Made by a program: the position numbers and the translations under genes. From Sipunculus nudus (lineage: Eukaryota; Annelida; Sipuncula; Golfingiida; Sipunculidae): 64,000 bases of DNA. The notes beneath the pieces are model-generated. The model was not told the DNA's origin. It saw nothing but the letters and a program-made list of their open reading frames with translations, and did not search any database. The stretch is from contig CM049314.1 of NCBI GenBank assembly GCA_026874595.1, forward strand, positions 78,729,300 through 78,793,299, read 5' to 3'. Of this stretch, positions 1 to 13,178 are shown in pieces (within the stretch, counting starts at the first letter, position 1; each line of letters begins with the position of its first letter).

Positions 1-345
1 TAGCTGACTTGCCAGTATAGCTGTATATCAGAAGAAAGGCCATGAAATGGCAAGAAAAATGAGCTGTATTTTATGCATCTATGATAAATGTTGACAAAGA
101 TATGAAGGAAAATTGGATTTGTGTTTTTTTAGCCAGCTGACTTTAAGTCAACGGTGAATTTGGGGTCACAAGGTCAAAGGTTAAGGTCACAGGGGCCATC
201 GATTCACAAATTAGTTTCCAGTGGATTACCCAAGTTTAGTTTGACATATTGGTTTCAAACTTAACTTATTTATGGCCCATCACTAAAGAAAGAACCTGTA
301 TGATTGTCATCATGGGAAGTTTATATTTTGTGTTTATATTTTCAG
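1..345 (+). repeat. MAO intron with AGGTCA-rich dispersed repeat (about 121-300)
   Basis: This intron end directly precedes the first exon. Bases 121-300 match the dispersed repeats at 47640-48290 and 54480-55050, sharing GGTCAAAGGTTAAGGTCAC-like motifs, 'GGTTTCAAACTT' and 'GGCCCA(C/T)CACTAAAG'. I see nothing else in this stretch. Confidence 0.65.
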
Positions 346-450
346 GGGAGACCTGTGAAGTTCTATGGCACATGGCCAGTGTTTTGGAATCCATTTGTTT
401 GGATGGATATAAATAACCTGTTCAGGAAAATTGATCAGCTGATTGAAGAG
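346..450 (+). CDS. MAO: MAO exon (first visible), 35 codons
   Basis: The exon starts after a TTTTCAG acceptor and ends at a GAG|GTAAGC donor; both borders are phase 0. The translation starts GRPVKFYGTWPVFWNP and ends LFRKIDQLIEE. It matches the MAO segment that in vertebrates reads roughly FRGxFPPVWNP...YLDxNNxWRTxDxMGxE, where the chain passes between the FAD domain and the substrate domain. Upstream exons are outside the window. The identification rests on the joined exon series and not on this exon alone. Confidence 0.9.
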
Positions 451-753
451 GTAAGCATCATAGCTGGACTGGCAGTGATTACCATAAAATAGGGTTTTAT
501 ATATGTTATTAATATGTATTTACTTCAAAAAGAAAGAACTCCTTTCTTTCATACATACTCTACATGGTTGAACATTAGTCAGTATGTAGATCACAGTTTG
601 TAAGTTTCTGAAGGTAAAGCAGATCTGTGTTTTTTCACATACATGCAGTTGTTTAATGCTACACAGAATACATGGAAAGCTATCACCTTTGTATTGTCCA
701 TGGTCTGAGTGATACATCTATGTGAAAACAAATTTATTTTATTTTATATATTA

Positions 754-1090
754 TATCCATATAAGTAAAGTACCTGATATACATATAAGTAAAGTACCTG
801 ATATACATATAAGTAAAGTACCTGATATACATATAAGTAAAGTACCTGATATACATATAAGCAAAGTATGTCATATACATATAAGTAAAGTACCTGATAT
901 ACATATAAGTAAAGTACCTGATATACATATAAGTACAGTACCTGATATACATATAAGCAAAGTATGTCATATACATATAAGCAAAGTATGTCATATACAT
1001 ATAAGCAAAGTACCTCATATTATGTATAAGCAAAGTACCACATATACATATAAGTCAAGTACCTTCTATACATATACTTAAAGTACCTTG
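754..1090 (+). repeat. 24-bp tandem array
   Basis: About 13-14 copies of a 24-bp unit (ATACATATAAGTAAAGTACC plus TGAT), with variants GCAAAGTATGTC and GCAAAGTACC. Because 24 is divisible by three, both strands stay open in some frames; I regard those as non-coding. The stretch 451-753 is intron in which I see nothing else. Confidence 0.95.
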
Positions 1091-2099
1091 TATTCATATA
1101 TGTTAAGAATCTCTTATACATGTCTAAGTACCTATCACCATGCGATTACGTGTCAGTTGGACAGGTGCCAGATGGATGGGTCCCATTTAGACGGTCTCAT
1201 TTGGACGGGTTCCAGTTAGACAGGTCTGAACATTCCCATTTAGATGCTATATTATATTACGTGACTTTATTACACACGTAAGTAGCCTGGGATTGAAGCT
1301 TTATGAGAAAGCCTAACTGAAATAATAAAACTTTATATATGTTGATCAAACATGATATAAGTATGAAATTTAATGCAAGCCATGATACCTGTGTACATGA
1401 ATTACTGTTATATTGTTTTCCTCCCTGAAGTATCTTTTGTGAAAACTGAAATAATTGTATTCCAGTATTATCTGTTTTATCAGAGTTACAATAACGAATT
1501 AACATGCAATCAAATTTCAAATAAATACATCTACAATAATAACTGATGTGTGGTCAACATGCTCTGCCAACTAATGTAAATATGCAAGATATAAGCTAGG
1601 TTTTTGGTGAATACTTTTTTTATTCCGATATATCACATTGTCAGTCAAAACTATGTACGTTTCAAAGTAACAAGAGTAGGAAGCCAGTTTGGAAACCCTG
1701 TACCACATCAGGGATATATGACAGAGAAACCTGCACCTATGACACGATCACTGCACTTCAAAGGAAGAGAGGTCGCCTAATAATTAACTAATTGTTTGAA
1801 TAATGGGACTGATTAAGTTGCGTTTCACAATGATTGTTAAGGTAAGGCATTTTAAGTGCTGAAAAAATTACGGATTACCCTTTGATCAGTCAATAAGACA
1901 CAAACTCTAACTACTCTCACTATTTTCACGTTATCGCTCTCATGTATAAAATCATATATAACATTTGTGTATTACATATTTATTACTGTTTCACATATAT
2001 TATTTTGCCTTTTTCTATTCTTTTTTTTTCGCTCATTAGTTGTCTCTTGCATATAAAACTAACTAATATAGTTTATTTAATATTTCCAAAATAATGATT
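1091..2099. other. Intron, no gene seen
   Basis: AT-rich intron sequence. A CA/GG-rich stretch at 1140-1235 repeats forms of 'GGACAGGTGCCAG / GACGGTCTCATTTGG', and similar wording recurs at 3470-3545 and 3815-3870 ('CTGAAAC.TCC'). No coding signal or RNA gene was recognised. Confidence 0.5.
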
Positions 2100-2545
2100 C
2101 ATGGGAGAGAGAGTGAAAGAGGGAGAGAGAGAGAGAGAAAAAAATACTTCACACAATATAACCTGAGAGAAAGGAGAGACAGAAAGAGACAATGAACAAA
2201 GGGAGAGAGAAGAGGGAATACTTGTATATGATAACCTGAGAGAAAGAAGAAGAAATAGAGAGAGAAAATGAACAGAGAGAGAGAGAGAAATGAGAGAATA
2301 CTTGCATACGATTACACTAGAGAAAGAAGGAGAGACAGAAAGAGAAAATGAACAGAGAGAGAGAGTGAGAGAGAAAATACTTGTACACAATAACCTAAAA
2401 AAGGGGAGACAGAAAGAGACGATGAACAAAGAGAGAGAGAGAAGATAATACTTGTATATGAGAGAAAGAGAGAGACGAAAAGAGAATATAGTTAGAACAC
2501 TCACACACACAAAGAGAGAGAGAGAGAGAGAGAGAGGGGAGATGA
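2100..2545 (+). repeat. GA-rich (GAGA)n region with a longer internal period
   Basis: About 445 bp of polypurine sequence rich in GAGAGA and GAAAGA. It contains irregular copies of a longer unit carrying 'AATACTTGTATATGATAACCTGAGAG', about 60-120 bp apart. The complementary strand is CT-rich and encodes low-complexity Ser/Leu reading frames that I do not consider genes. Confidence 0.9.
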
Positions 2546-4094
2546 TGCTTGAGAGGGATGTGATAGAAAGAAAGGATAAAGAAGTTATTTTCATAAAATC
2601 AAATGATTTGAAAAATAAAATTCATTATATTACATGTTCTTTTTATTTAACAGGGGACACAAATGTTAGGTGGTTCATGCTAGTAACTGAATATTTATCA
2701 AAGACCACCATGCTGTTATAATAACAGTTACTACATGGCTTAGACAATTTGTGCGGAATGAAACCTAATCACAGTAATTGTTTAATTAACAAGAAGATGC
2801 ACTAATATGGTTTCCCTTTGAAATGTGTTATATGGGATGTACAGTTTTCTCATTCCTGTTAAGCTCCTTAAAGACAGTGATTTTTACATAAATTTATTTA
2901 TGGAGTTAATAAATCTATGTAGAATCTGTCTATCTATCGATCTATCTAAACCAAACAATATTTATGAAAGAAAAATATGTAACATTTGAAATGAATAACT
3001 CATATTTTATAGATTGTTCACATAACTCAGCATTCAAATAAGGGGAATTCTGATTTTATTGATATCACAAGCAAGTAATGCATATTTTAGCTCTGTATAT
3101 ACACATTCCAAAGAAAATTATTAACTGCATTTCTTGTATGATAACATCGTAATATAATATAAATTATCGTTCCAATAAATAGATTCAATATAGACTTCAA
3201 CAATGCCAAATACATGTTCTGAACATAAATATGACATTTTAACGATAATAGAATTGATAATAAAACAAGACAATGTAATGCTTGCACATGATATTTGCGT
3301 CGCCAAACAGCCAGGTGGTCTGTGCGAATGAGCCGTTCATCCTTCAGGATGTTACTAACTGATTGATATTTTCATATGTACATTTATAATATTATATATA
3401 ATATACAATGCATGTATTATAGCCTTTGTTATTTCTTAAACCCATTCTTTATTGATAGAGCGTCTGACTGGGACCTGTCCAACTGGGAGATATCCAGATG
3501 GGATAAAAAAATCCGACCCGTCTGTCTGAAACCCGTCCATTTGGGATGACACCATGCAAATGGTAAACAAAATAAGCAACACTGGCTATTCACAAATTTC
3601 ACAGAGTTGATACTTAACTATAATGAGTCCATTTTTCTAAAGTTTCTGAATGAGAAATACATGAATTGGACTTGGATTTTTTCTGTGCTTATTCATCTGG
3701 GAGAACTTTATGTATTGTGTGAGACAATTGGCGCTACACCAACTATGTTTTAATAATTTTTTGCAAGGTTACTCATTTTTTTTAGCTAAAGATTGTTTTT
3801 TGAACATCCTGGTCTGAAACCTCCTAGTCCAAAATGTCCTAGTCTGAAATGTCCGTGTCTGAAACGTCTACTGCTTGTAGTATGAGTTTATTCAAGAAAT
3901 TGCAGTACTGGTATGTGTTAAAGCATTGTAGGCTGCACAACCTCTTGGGTAGTGAAAATAGCATAAGCTTATCATGAACATTGTGGATCTGCTCTGTGCC
4001 TGGTTCAATATTATAATATTTTTTCTTGCATGTGTGTTATTGCAATCTGTTTAATTAACAGATTTACATAAGTGGGACATGCCACAATAATAAA
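2546..4094. other. Intron, no gene seen
   Basis: AT-rich intron. A short TCTA run lies at 2925-2947, and a degenerate direct repeat lies at 3470-3545 and 3815-3870 (phrases like 'CTGAAACCCGTCCA' and 'GTCTGAAATGTCC'). No coding or RNA feature is supported. Confidence 0.5.
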
Positions 4095-7000
4095 ACACAG
4101 TTTATCTGTCATTTAACAGCAGACATGCCTCTGTTTAACTGTCTGTTAACATCTGACATGCCATTGTTTGTCTGTCTGTTAACAGCAGACAAGCCTCTGT
4201 TTATCTGTCTCTTGACAGCAGACTACCTCTGTTTATCCGTCTCTTAACAGCAGAGATGCCTCTGTTTATCTGTCTGTTAACAGCAGACATGCCTCTGTTT
4301 ATCTGTCTGTTTACAGCAGAGATGCCTCTGTTAATCTGTCTGTTAACAACAGACATGCCTCTTCAGTCTGTCTGTAAACAGCAGACATGCCTCTGTTTAT
4401 CTGTCTGTTAACAGCAGACATGCCTCTGTTTATCCGTCTCTTAACAGCAGAGATGCCTCTGTTTATCTGTCTGTTAACAGCAGAGATGCCTCTGTTAATC
4501 TGTCTGTTAACAGCAGACATGCCTCTGTTAATCTGTCTGTTAACATCTGACATGCCATTGTTTGTCTGTCTGTTAACAGCAGACAAGCCTCTGTTTATCT
4601 GTCTCTTGACAGCAGACTACCTCTGTTTATCCGTCTCTTAACAGCAGAGATGCCTCTGTTTATCCCTCTCTTAACAGCAGAGATGTCTCTGTTTATCTGT
4701 CTGTTAACAGCAGACATGCCTCTGTTAATCTGTCTGTTAACAGCAGAGATGCCTCTGTTTATCTGTCTGTTAACAGCAGAGATGCCTCTGTTAATCTGTC
4801 TGTTAACAGCAGACATGCCTCTGTTAATCTGTCTGTTAACAGCAGAGATGCCTCTGTTAATCTGTCTGTTAACAGCAGACATGCCTCTGTTAATCTGTCT
4901 GTTAAAAGCAGACATGCCTCTTCAATCTGTCTGTAAACAGCAGACATGCCTCTGTTTATCTGTCTGTTAACAGCAGACATGCCTCTGTTTATCCGTCTCT
5001 TAACAGCAGAGATGCCTCTGTTAATCTGTCTGTTAACAGCAGACATGCCTCTGTTAATTTGTCTGTTCACATCTGACATGCCATTGTTTGTCTGTCTGTT
5101 AACAGCAGACAAGCCTCTGTTTATCTGTCTCTTGACAGCAGACAAGCCTCTGTTTATCCGTCTCTTAACAGCAGAGATGCCTTTGTTTATCCCTCTCTTA
5201 ACAGCAGAGATGCCTCTGTTTATCTGTCTGTTAACAGCAGAGATGCCTCTGTTAATCCGTCTGTTAACAGCAGACATGCCTCTGTTAATCTGTCTGTTAA
5301 CAGCAGTCATGCCTCTGTTAATCTGTCTGTTAACAGCAGACATGCCTCTGTTAATCTGTCTCTTATCAGCAGAGATGCCTTTGTGTATATGTCTCTTAAC
5401 AGCAAACATGCCTCTGTTAATCTGTCTGTAAACAGCAGACATGCCTCTGTTAATCTGTCTGTTAACATCTGACATGCCATTGTTTGTCTGTCTGTTAACA
5501 GCAGAGATGTCTCTGTTTATCTGTTTGTTAACAGCAGAGATGCCTCTGTTAATCCGTCTGTTAACAGCAGAGATGCCTCTGTTTATCTGTTTGTTAACAG
5601 CAGAGATGCCTCTGTTAATCCGTCTGTTAACAGCAGAGATGCCTCTGTTTATCCATCTGTTAACAGCAGAGATGCCTCTGTTAATCTGTCTGTTAACAGC
5701 AGAGATGCCTCTGTTTATCCGTCTGTTAACAGCAGAGATGCCTCTGTTTATCCGTCTGTTAACAGCAGAGATGCCTCTGTTAATCTGTCTGTTAACAGCA
5801 GAGATGCCTCTGTTTATCCGTCTGTTAACAGCAGAGATGCCTCTGTTAATCCGTCTGTTAACAGCAGAGATGCCTCTGTTAATCTCTCTGTTAACAGCAG
5901 AGATGCCTCTGTTTATCTGTCTGTTAACAGCAGAGATGCCTCTGTTTATCTGTCTGTTAACAGCAGAGATGCCTTTGTTAATCTGTCAGTTAACAGCAGA
6001 CATGCCTCTGTTAATCTGTCTGTTAACAGCAGACATGCCTCTGTTAATCTGTCTGTTAACAGAAGACATGCCTCTGTTAATCTGTCTGTTAACAGCAGAC
6101 ATGCCTCTGTTAATCTGTCTGTAAACAGCAGACATGCCTCTGTTAATCTGTCTGTTAACAGCAGAGATGCCTCTGTTAATCTGTCTGTTAACAGCAGAGA
6201 TGCCTCTGTTAATCTGTCTGTTAACATCTGACATGCCATTGTTTGTCTGTCTGTTAACAGCAGAGATGCCTCTGTTTATCTGTCTGTTAACAGCAGAGAT
6301 GCCTCTGTTAATCTGTCTGTTAACAGCAAACATGCCTCTGTTAATCTGTCTGTAAACAGCAGACATGCCTCTGTTTATCTGTCTGTTAACAGCAGACATG
6401 CCTCTGTTAATCTGTCTGTTAACAGCAGACATGCCTCTGTTAATCTGTCTGTTAACAGCAGGCATGCCTCTGTTAATCTGTCTGTTAAGAGCAGACTTCC
6501 TCTATTTATCCATCTATTAACAGCAGAGATGCCTCTGTTTATCTGTCTGTTAACAGCAGACATGCCTCTGTTAATCTGTCTGTTAACAGCAGAGATGCCT
6601 CTGTTAATCTGTCTGTTAACAGCAGAGATGCCTCTGTTAATCTGTCTGTTAACAGCAGACATGCCTCTTCAATCTGTCTGTAAACAGCAGACATGCCTCT
6701 GTTTATCTGTCTGTTAACAGCAGACATGCCTCTGTTTATCCATCTCTTAACAGCAGACATGCCTCTGTTTATTTGTCTGTTAACATCTGACATGCCATTG
6801 TTTGTCTGTCTGTTAACAGCAGACAAGCCTCTGTTTATCTGTCTCTTGACAGCAGACAAGCCTCTGTTTATCTGTCTCTTAACAGCAGAGATGCCTCTGT
6901 TTATCCCTCTCTTAACAGCAGAGATGTCTCTGTTTTTCTGTCTGTTAACAGTAGAGATGCCTCTGTTTATCTGTCTCTTAACAGCAGAGATGCCTCTGTT

Positions 7001-7765
7001 TATCCCTCTCTTAACAGCAGAGATGTCTCTGTTTTTCTGTCTGTTAACAGCAGAGATGCCTTTGTTAATCTGTCTGTTAACAGCAGACATGCCTCTGTTA
7101 ATCTGTCTGTTAACAGCAGAAATGCCTCTGTTTATTTGTCTGTTAACAGCAGAGATGCCTCTGTTAATCTGTCTGTTAACAGCAGAGATGCCTCTGTTAA
7201 TCTGTCTGTTAACAGCAGACATGCCTCTGTTTATCTGTCTGTTAACAGCAGACATGCCTCTGTTTATCTGTCTGTTAACAGCAGAGATGCCTCTGTTTAT
7301 CCGTCTGTTAACAGCAGATATGCCTCTGTTAATCTGTCTGTAAACAGCAGACATGCCTCTGTTTATCTGTCTGTTAACAGCAGACATGCCTCTGTTAATC
7401 TGTCTGTTAACAGCAGACATGCCTCTGTTAATCTGTCTGTTAACAGCAGACATGCCTCTTCAATCTGTCTGTAAACAGCAGACATGCCTCTGTTTATTTG
7501 TCTGTTAACAGCAGACATGCCTCTGTTTATCTGTCTCTTAACAGCAGAGATGCCTCTGTTTATCTGTCTGTTAACAGCAGAGATGCCTCTGTTAATCTGT
7601 CTGTTAACAGCAGAGATGCCTCTGTTAATCTGTCTGTTAACAGCAGTCATGCCTCTGTTAATCTGTCTGTTAACAGCAGACATGCTTCTGTTAATCTGTC
7701 TCTTATCAGCAGAGATGCCTTTGTGTATATGTCTCTTAACAGCAGACATGCTTCTGTTTTTAGCA
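4095..7765 (+). repeat. 33-bp satellite array, about 110 copies, with higher-order structure
   Basis: The unit is ATGCCTCTGTTTATCTGTCT followed by GTTAACAGCAGAG, 33 bp. Each unit carries the perfect palindrome CTGTTAACAG and a small GTCTG/CAGAC stem. The variant ACATCTGACATGCCATTG recurs at about 4148, 4543, 5069, 5466, 6223 and 6783, at spacings close to multiples of 33, and CATGCCTCTTCAATCTG (CATGCCTCTTCAGTCTG at 4354) recurs at 4354, 4914, 6662 and 7451, which shows block duplications. Two frames on each strand stay open for hundreds of codons as 11-residue repeats (MPLFICLLTAE, MSAVNRQINRG). I treat these as a consequence of the period being divisible by three. Confidence 0.95.
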
Positions 7766-8850
7766 TAGCCAACTTGTCTGTCATCTGTCCTGCTGTCCAT
7801 CCATAAATCAGGCATGTTTCGACACTGTTGGACCTAGGAATCTGAAATTCAGTTAGATGTCCCTATGTTCTCTTTACTCGAAACTTGGGGACCATGACTT
7901 TGTTTCTTCGAGAAATTAAGGGAAAACTTTCAATTTTTTTATTGAAAACATATTTTCACTCTTCAGGACTATCTATTATCAAAACCACTCATATTTTTTC
8001 TCCATAATTATCATACATATTCCCCTATATAGTTTCTATGAATATGCCAGAACTTAGGTCAATATGACATAATTTGTAAAAGTTAAGGGCTCAAACATAA
8101 TGCACTTTGTAAAAAAATGAGGAAAGACATTTAATGATTAACCACGATAAATGTTAGAGCTTGGTGCTTGTTTTCAGGGATATAACTTAATTAATCAAAA
8201 TTCTGTACCCAAAATTAGATCAGAATCTTGTAATTTTTTAAGATAATAGCATAAATATAAAATCGGAAGCTTGAATTTTTCCGCGTTTTGACCATGGCAC
8301 ATTTTTTGCTGTAAGTACATTTGATTTTATTTTTTTTTTACAGTAGGTACACATATGGACATAATCTGGTAACCTTTGAATTTCGAAAATTAAAGCTAAA
8401 ATATTAAGGCTAGTTGTTGAAGTTTTTCAGAGGCTCTGATGTATTTATATTTTGAAGAAACAGACAACCCACTTCTGGTCACTACAGCCTTGCCTGGGTA
8501 ACCTCATTAGTGATGCAACACTGGCGGAACATCCCTGCTGTTACAGATGTAGAAATATTTTTATGTGAACTTCCCTCCCCCCCCCCCCCCTCTCATCTGA
8601 CACACCCGCCACCCACCAAATATGTTGCAATACTTATTGTTATTGTTAACTGTAATTTTCTAATTGTAAAGCTGTTTCCAGTCAAATGGACACAACTTTT
8701 TTTAATTCTGAATCAAGTGTTATTTTAAGATATTTATTGTTTTGCAAATTAAATTTTTCAAATACTTCTACTGCAATGTAGATAAAGTTATATGACCAGG
8801 TCAAAACCTGTGTGACAGTAGTACTCCATTTGTAGGTATTGGTAATATAA
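7766..8850 (+). repeat. Dispersed repeat fragment, same family as 37.7-46.6 kb
   Basis: It contains 'GGCATGTTTCGACAC.GTTGGACCTA', 'AGTTAGATGTCCCTA', 'CACTTCAGGACT', 'CCAAAATTAGATC' and 'TGTGACAGTAGTACTCCATTTG', all shared with 37780-41140 and 43540-46100. It lies immediately after the 33-bp array, where full copies carry a GTCTGTCTGTTAACAG-type head. This suggests the satellite expanded from that head. A C13 tract lies at 8578-8590. Confidence 0.7.
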
Positions 8851-9091
8851 ATGATTCAATCCTCGTCCCTGTCTTCCCTAATAGAAAGTTATATATTACT
8901 CTAATATTAATTTGCTTCTAGTGTTTCTATTTCTATTACTATTACAGCTCAAAATTTTGATTCTGTTACTATCACTATTTCATGGAAAAAGCTGAAATAG
9001 TCTATTACTATCACTATTACTTATCACTATTACCCCATGTCTGGATATTAGTTGTTTTATTTTCACAGTTTTATTTTCATTATCATTTACA

Positions 9092-9173
9092 GTTAAACTC
9101 CTCTAAGCCGGACACTCGAGAGACAGGAGGATTTTGTCTGTATAAGTGAGTTGTCCTGTTAAGAGGAGTTTTG
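9092..9173 (+). mobile_element. Short MITE-like inverted repeat
   Basis: About 80 bp with imperfect terminal inverted repeats: AAACTCCTCTAAGCCGGACA at the left and the reverse complement of TGTCC..TTAAGAGGAGTTT at the right. A related end (reverse complement TACAGTGAAACTCCTACTTG) lies at about 13985-14010. The form resembles small non-autonomous Tc1/pogo-type elements; the class is inferred. Confidence 0.55.
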
Positions 9174-9221
9174 CATATTGCATCAATTCTTCATTGAATG
9201 TTACTGATTTCCTCTGTTTTT

Positions 9222-12200
9222 ATTAGCTCAGCTGACTGAAAGTCATCTGAGCTATAGGGATCACCTTTTGTCCGTCGTCCGTCCGGCCGTCCGGGCGTCT
9301 GTCCGTTAACAGGGCACAAATCGTAACCGCTAGAACTGGAATCTTCTTACTTGGCATCCTGGGAGGTCCATGAAAAATCTCCTTGGAAACCAGAAATTAG
9401 GTCTCTGTTACCCATATCCTTTGAGCTATGGGGCCCCAAAGTACCCCCCAGAAAAGTCCAAAATTTCATACAAAAACTTCAATATCTCATTAACTACTTG
9501 ACTGATGGTCATGATTTGTGGCATAACTATTGATCATGAGATGTGTCATCACTTCCTGCAGACTGGTGGTGCCACCTTTATTGTTTGATTTTTTACGATT
9601 TTTTCCTCTATTTTTGAGACCTTTAAGGATGCTGTCATCTGTTAACAAGGCACAAATCGTAACGACTGGACCTAGAATCTTCATTCTTGACACACTGAGA
9701 GGTCCATGAAAAATATCCTTGGAAACCAGAAATTAGGTCTCTGTTAACCATATCCTTCGAGCTATGGGGCCCCAAAGTACCCCCCCCCCCTAGAGTAGTG
9801 AAAAATTTCATACAAAAACTTCAATAACTACATCACTGATGGTCATGATTTTTGGCATACATATTGATTATGAGATGTTCCATCAGTTCCTGCAGACTTG
9901 TGGCCCCACCTGTATTGTTTGATTTTTTACGATTTTTTCCTCTATTTTTGAGACCTTTAAGGATGCTGTCATCTGTTAACGTGGCACAAATCATAACGAC
10001 TGGACCTAGAATCTTCATTCTCGAAACACTGAAAGACCTATGAAAAGTCTCCATGGAAACCAAAATTAGGTCTCTGTTACCCATATTCTTCGAGCTATGG
10101 AGCCCTAAAGTACCCCCAAGAAAAGTAAAAAATTTCATACAAAAACTTCAATATCTCATTAACTACTTGAGTGATGGTCATGATTTGTGGCATAACTATT
10201 GATCATGAGATGTGTCATCTGTTCCTGCAGACTGGTGGCGCCACCTGTATCGTTCGATTTTTTACAATTTTTTCCTCTATTTTTGAGACCTTTAAGGATG
10301 CTGTCATCTGTTAGCATGGCACAAATAGTAACGACTGGACCTAGAATCTTCATTCTCGACACACTGGAAGACCTATGAAAAGTCTCCATGGAAACCAGAA
10401 ATTAGGTCTCTGTTACCCATATCCTTCGAGCTATGGGGCCCCAAAGTACCCCCCCAGAGTAGTCAAAAATTTCATACAAAAACTTCAATATTTCAATAAC
10501 TACATCACTTATGGTCATGATTTTTGGCATACATATTGATTATGAGATGTTCCATCAGTTCCTGCAGACTGGTGGCGCCATCTATATTGTTTGATTATTT
10601 TACGATTTCTTCCTCTATTTTTGAGACCTTTAAGGATGCTGTCATCTGTTAGCATGGCACAAATCGTAACGACTGGACCTAGAATCTTCATTCTCAATAC
10701 ACTGAGAGACCTATGAAAAGTCTCCATGGAAACCTGAAATTAGGTCTCTGTTACCCATATCCTTCGAGCTATGGGGCCCCAAAGTACCCCCCAGAGTAGT
10801 CAAAAATTTCATACAAAAACTTCAGTATCTCAATAACTACATCACTGATGGTCATGATTTGTGGCATAACTATTGATCAAGAGGTGTTCCATCAGTTCCT
10901 GCAGACTGGTGACACAACCTGTATTTGTTCGGGGGTTTTTTTACGAATGTTTTATCTATTTTTGAGACCTTTAAAGATATGAACATCTGTTAACAGGGCA
11001 CAAATCATAAAAACTGGACCTAGAATCTTCATTCTTGACACACAGGGAGACCCATGAAAATTCCCATGGAAACCTGAAATTAGGTCTCTGTTACCCATAT
11101 TCTTTAGGCTGTATGGCTCTAAAATACCCCCCAGAATAATGGAAAATTTGATACAAAAAGTGCAGTATCTCATTAACTACTTGACTGATGGTCATGATTT
11201 GTGGCATAACTATTGATCATGAGATGTGTCATCACTTCCTGCAGACTGGTGGTGCCACCTTTATTGTTCGATTTTTTACGATTTTTTCCTCTATTTTTGA
11301 GACCTTTAAGGATGCTGTCATCTGTTAACAAGACCTTTGAAGATGTGGTTATCTATCAAGAGGGTACAAATTGCAACAACTGGACCTAGAAACTTCATTC
11401 TTGTCATGGAAAGGAGGCCCATGAAGAGTGCCTGTGAAAACTTGAAATTAGGTCTCTGTTACCCATATCCTTCAAGCTATAGGACTCTGAAGTATCCTCA
11501 GAATAATGGACAATTTGATACAAAAGCTGAAGTATCTGAACAACTAATACGGAGATCATCATGAATCTTTGCATGGATATTGATCATTGAATGTGTCATC
11601 AGTTTCTGCAGTATGGTGGCGCCACCTGTATTTTTTTTATTTTTACGAATTTTTTTCTCTATTTTTGAGACCTCATAAGATGCGGTCATCTGTTAACATG
11701 GCACAAATCGTAACAACTGGACCTAGAATCTTCTCTCTTGACATGCTGAGAGGCCCATGAAAAGTCTCCTTAAAAACTAGAAATTAGGTCTCTGTCACCC
11801 ATAACCTCTGAGCTATGGGGCTCCTAAGTACCCCCCAGAATAATGGAAAATTTGATACAAAAGCTCAAGTATCTGAACAATTATTATATTGATCACCATG
11901 ATTCTTTGCATGGATATTGATCATGAAATGTTTCACCAGTTTCTGCATTCTGGTGGCGCCACCTGTATTTTTTCAATTTTTAGCTCAGCTGACTGAAAGT
12001 CATCTGAGCTGTAGGGATCACCTTTTGTCCGTTGTCCGTCCGGCCATCCAGGCGTCTGTCTGTTAACAGGGCACAAATCGTAACCGCCAGACCGGGAATC
12101 TTCTTACTTGAAATCCTGGGAGGTCTATGGAAATTCTCCTTGTAAACCTGAAATTGGGTCACTGTGACCTATATTCTTCGAGCTATGGGGTTCTGAAGTA

Positions 12201-13178
12201 CCCCCCAGAATAATGCAAAATTTAATACAAAAGCTCAAGTATCTGAACAACTAATGCATTAATCACCATGATTCTTTACATGGATATTGATCATGGAGTG
12301 TTTCATCAATTTCTGGAGATTGGTGGCGCCACCTATATTTTTTTTATTTTTTACGATTTTTTTTCTCTACTTTTGTGATCTTTAAACATTTGGTCATCTG
12401 TAAACAGGGCACAAATCATAATGACTGGACCTAGAATCTTCTGTCCTCACCTCCAGGGAAGCCCGTAAAAGGTCTACATGGAAACCCGAAATAAGGTCCC
12501 TGTTACCCATATTCTGTGAGCTATGGGGCTCTGAAGTACCCCCCAGAATAAAGATTTGGTCATATATTAACAGGGCACAAATCATAATGACTGGACCTAG
12601 AATCTTCTGTCCTCACCTCCCGGGAAGCCCATAAAAGGTCTACATGGAAACCCGAAATAAGGTCCCTGTTACCCATATCCTTCATGCTCTGGGGCTCCGA
12701 AGTACTCCCCAGAATAAAGATTTGGTCATCTGTTAACAGAGCACAAATTATAATGACTTGACCTAGAATCTCCTTTTTTGATATGCTGGGAGGGCCCTGA
12801 AAAGTCTCCTTGTGCACCTGAAATTACATCTCTGTTACCCATATCCTTCATCCTATGCGGCTTTGAAATACCCCCCAGAATAAACATTTGGATTTGTTAA
12901 CAGGGCACTAATCATAATAACTGGACCTAGAATTTTATTTTTTGACATGCTGGGAGACCCCTGAAAAGTCATCTTGTAAACCTTGAAAATAGGTGTCTGT
13001 TACCCATATCCTTCATGCTACAGAGCTCCATAGTACCCCAATGAATATTGGATGATTTTATACACAAGGTCAAGTTTGGAAAAAGTATTTCATTCAAATT
13101 TGACATTCAGTTGATAAAATTACTTTTGTCAATGTCTTCCTGGTCAGCTGAGCGTCATGATCCCTGGGTCACTTGTTA
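9222..13178 (+). repeat. 4-kb dispersed element with internal 336-bp tandem units
   Basis: It starts with the hairpin head AGCTCAGCTGACT-GAA-AGTCATCTGAGCT and a GTCCGTCGTCCGTCC run, and ends with CAGCTGAGCGTCATGATCCC TGGGTCACTTG. Inside are about eight copies of a unit near 336 bp (CTGTCATCTGTTAAC at 9631, 9966, 10302 and 10637, then diverging), most of them carrying GGTGGCGCCACC or a variant. A second head at 11981 shows a nested or partial copy. Shorter copies occur at 12395-12900. No intact protein is encoded. Confidence 0.8.

Noticed and set aside
2073-2594. Ser/Leu-rich 173-codon reverse frame
   Set aside because: It is the complement of a GA-rich simple repeat.
4311-7815. Long repetitive open frames on both strands (up to 304 codons)
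   Set aside because: They follow from a 33-bp period divisible by three; several frames are open at once, with no start context or splice support.
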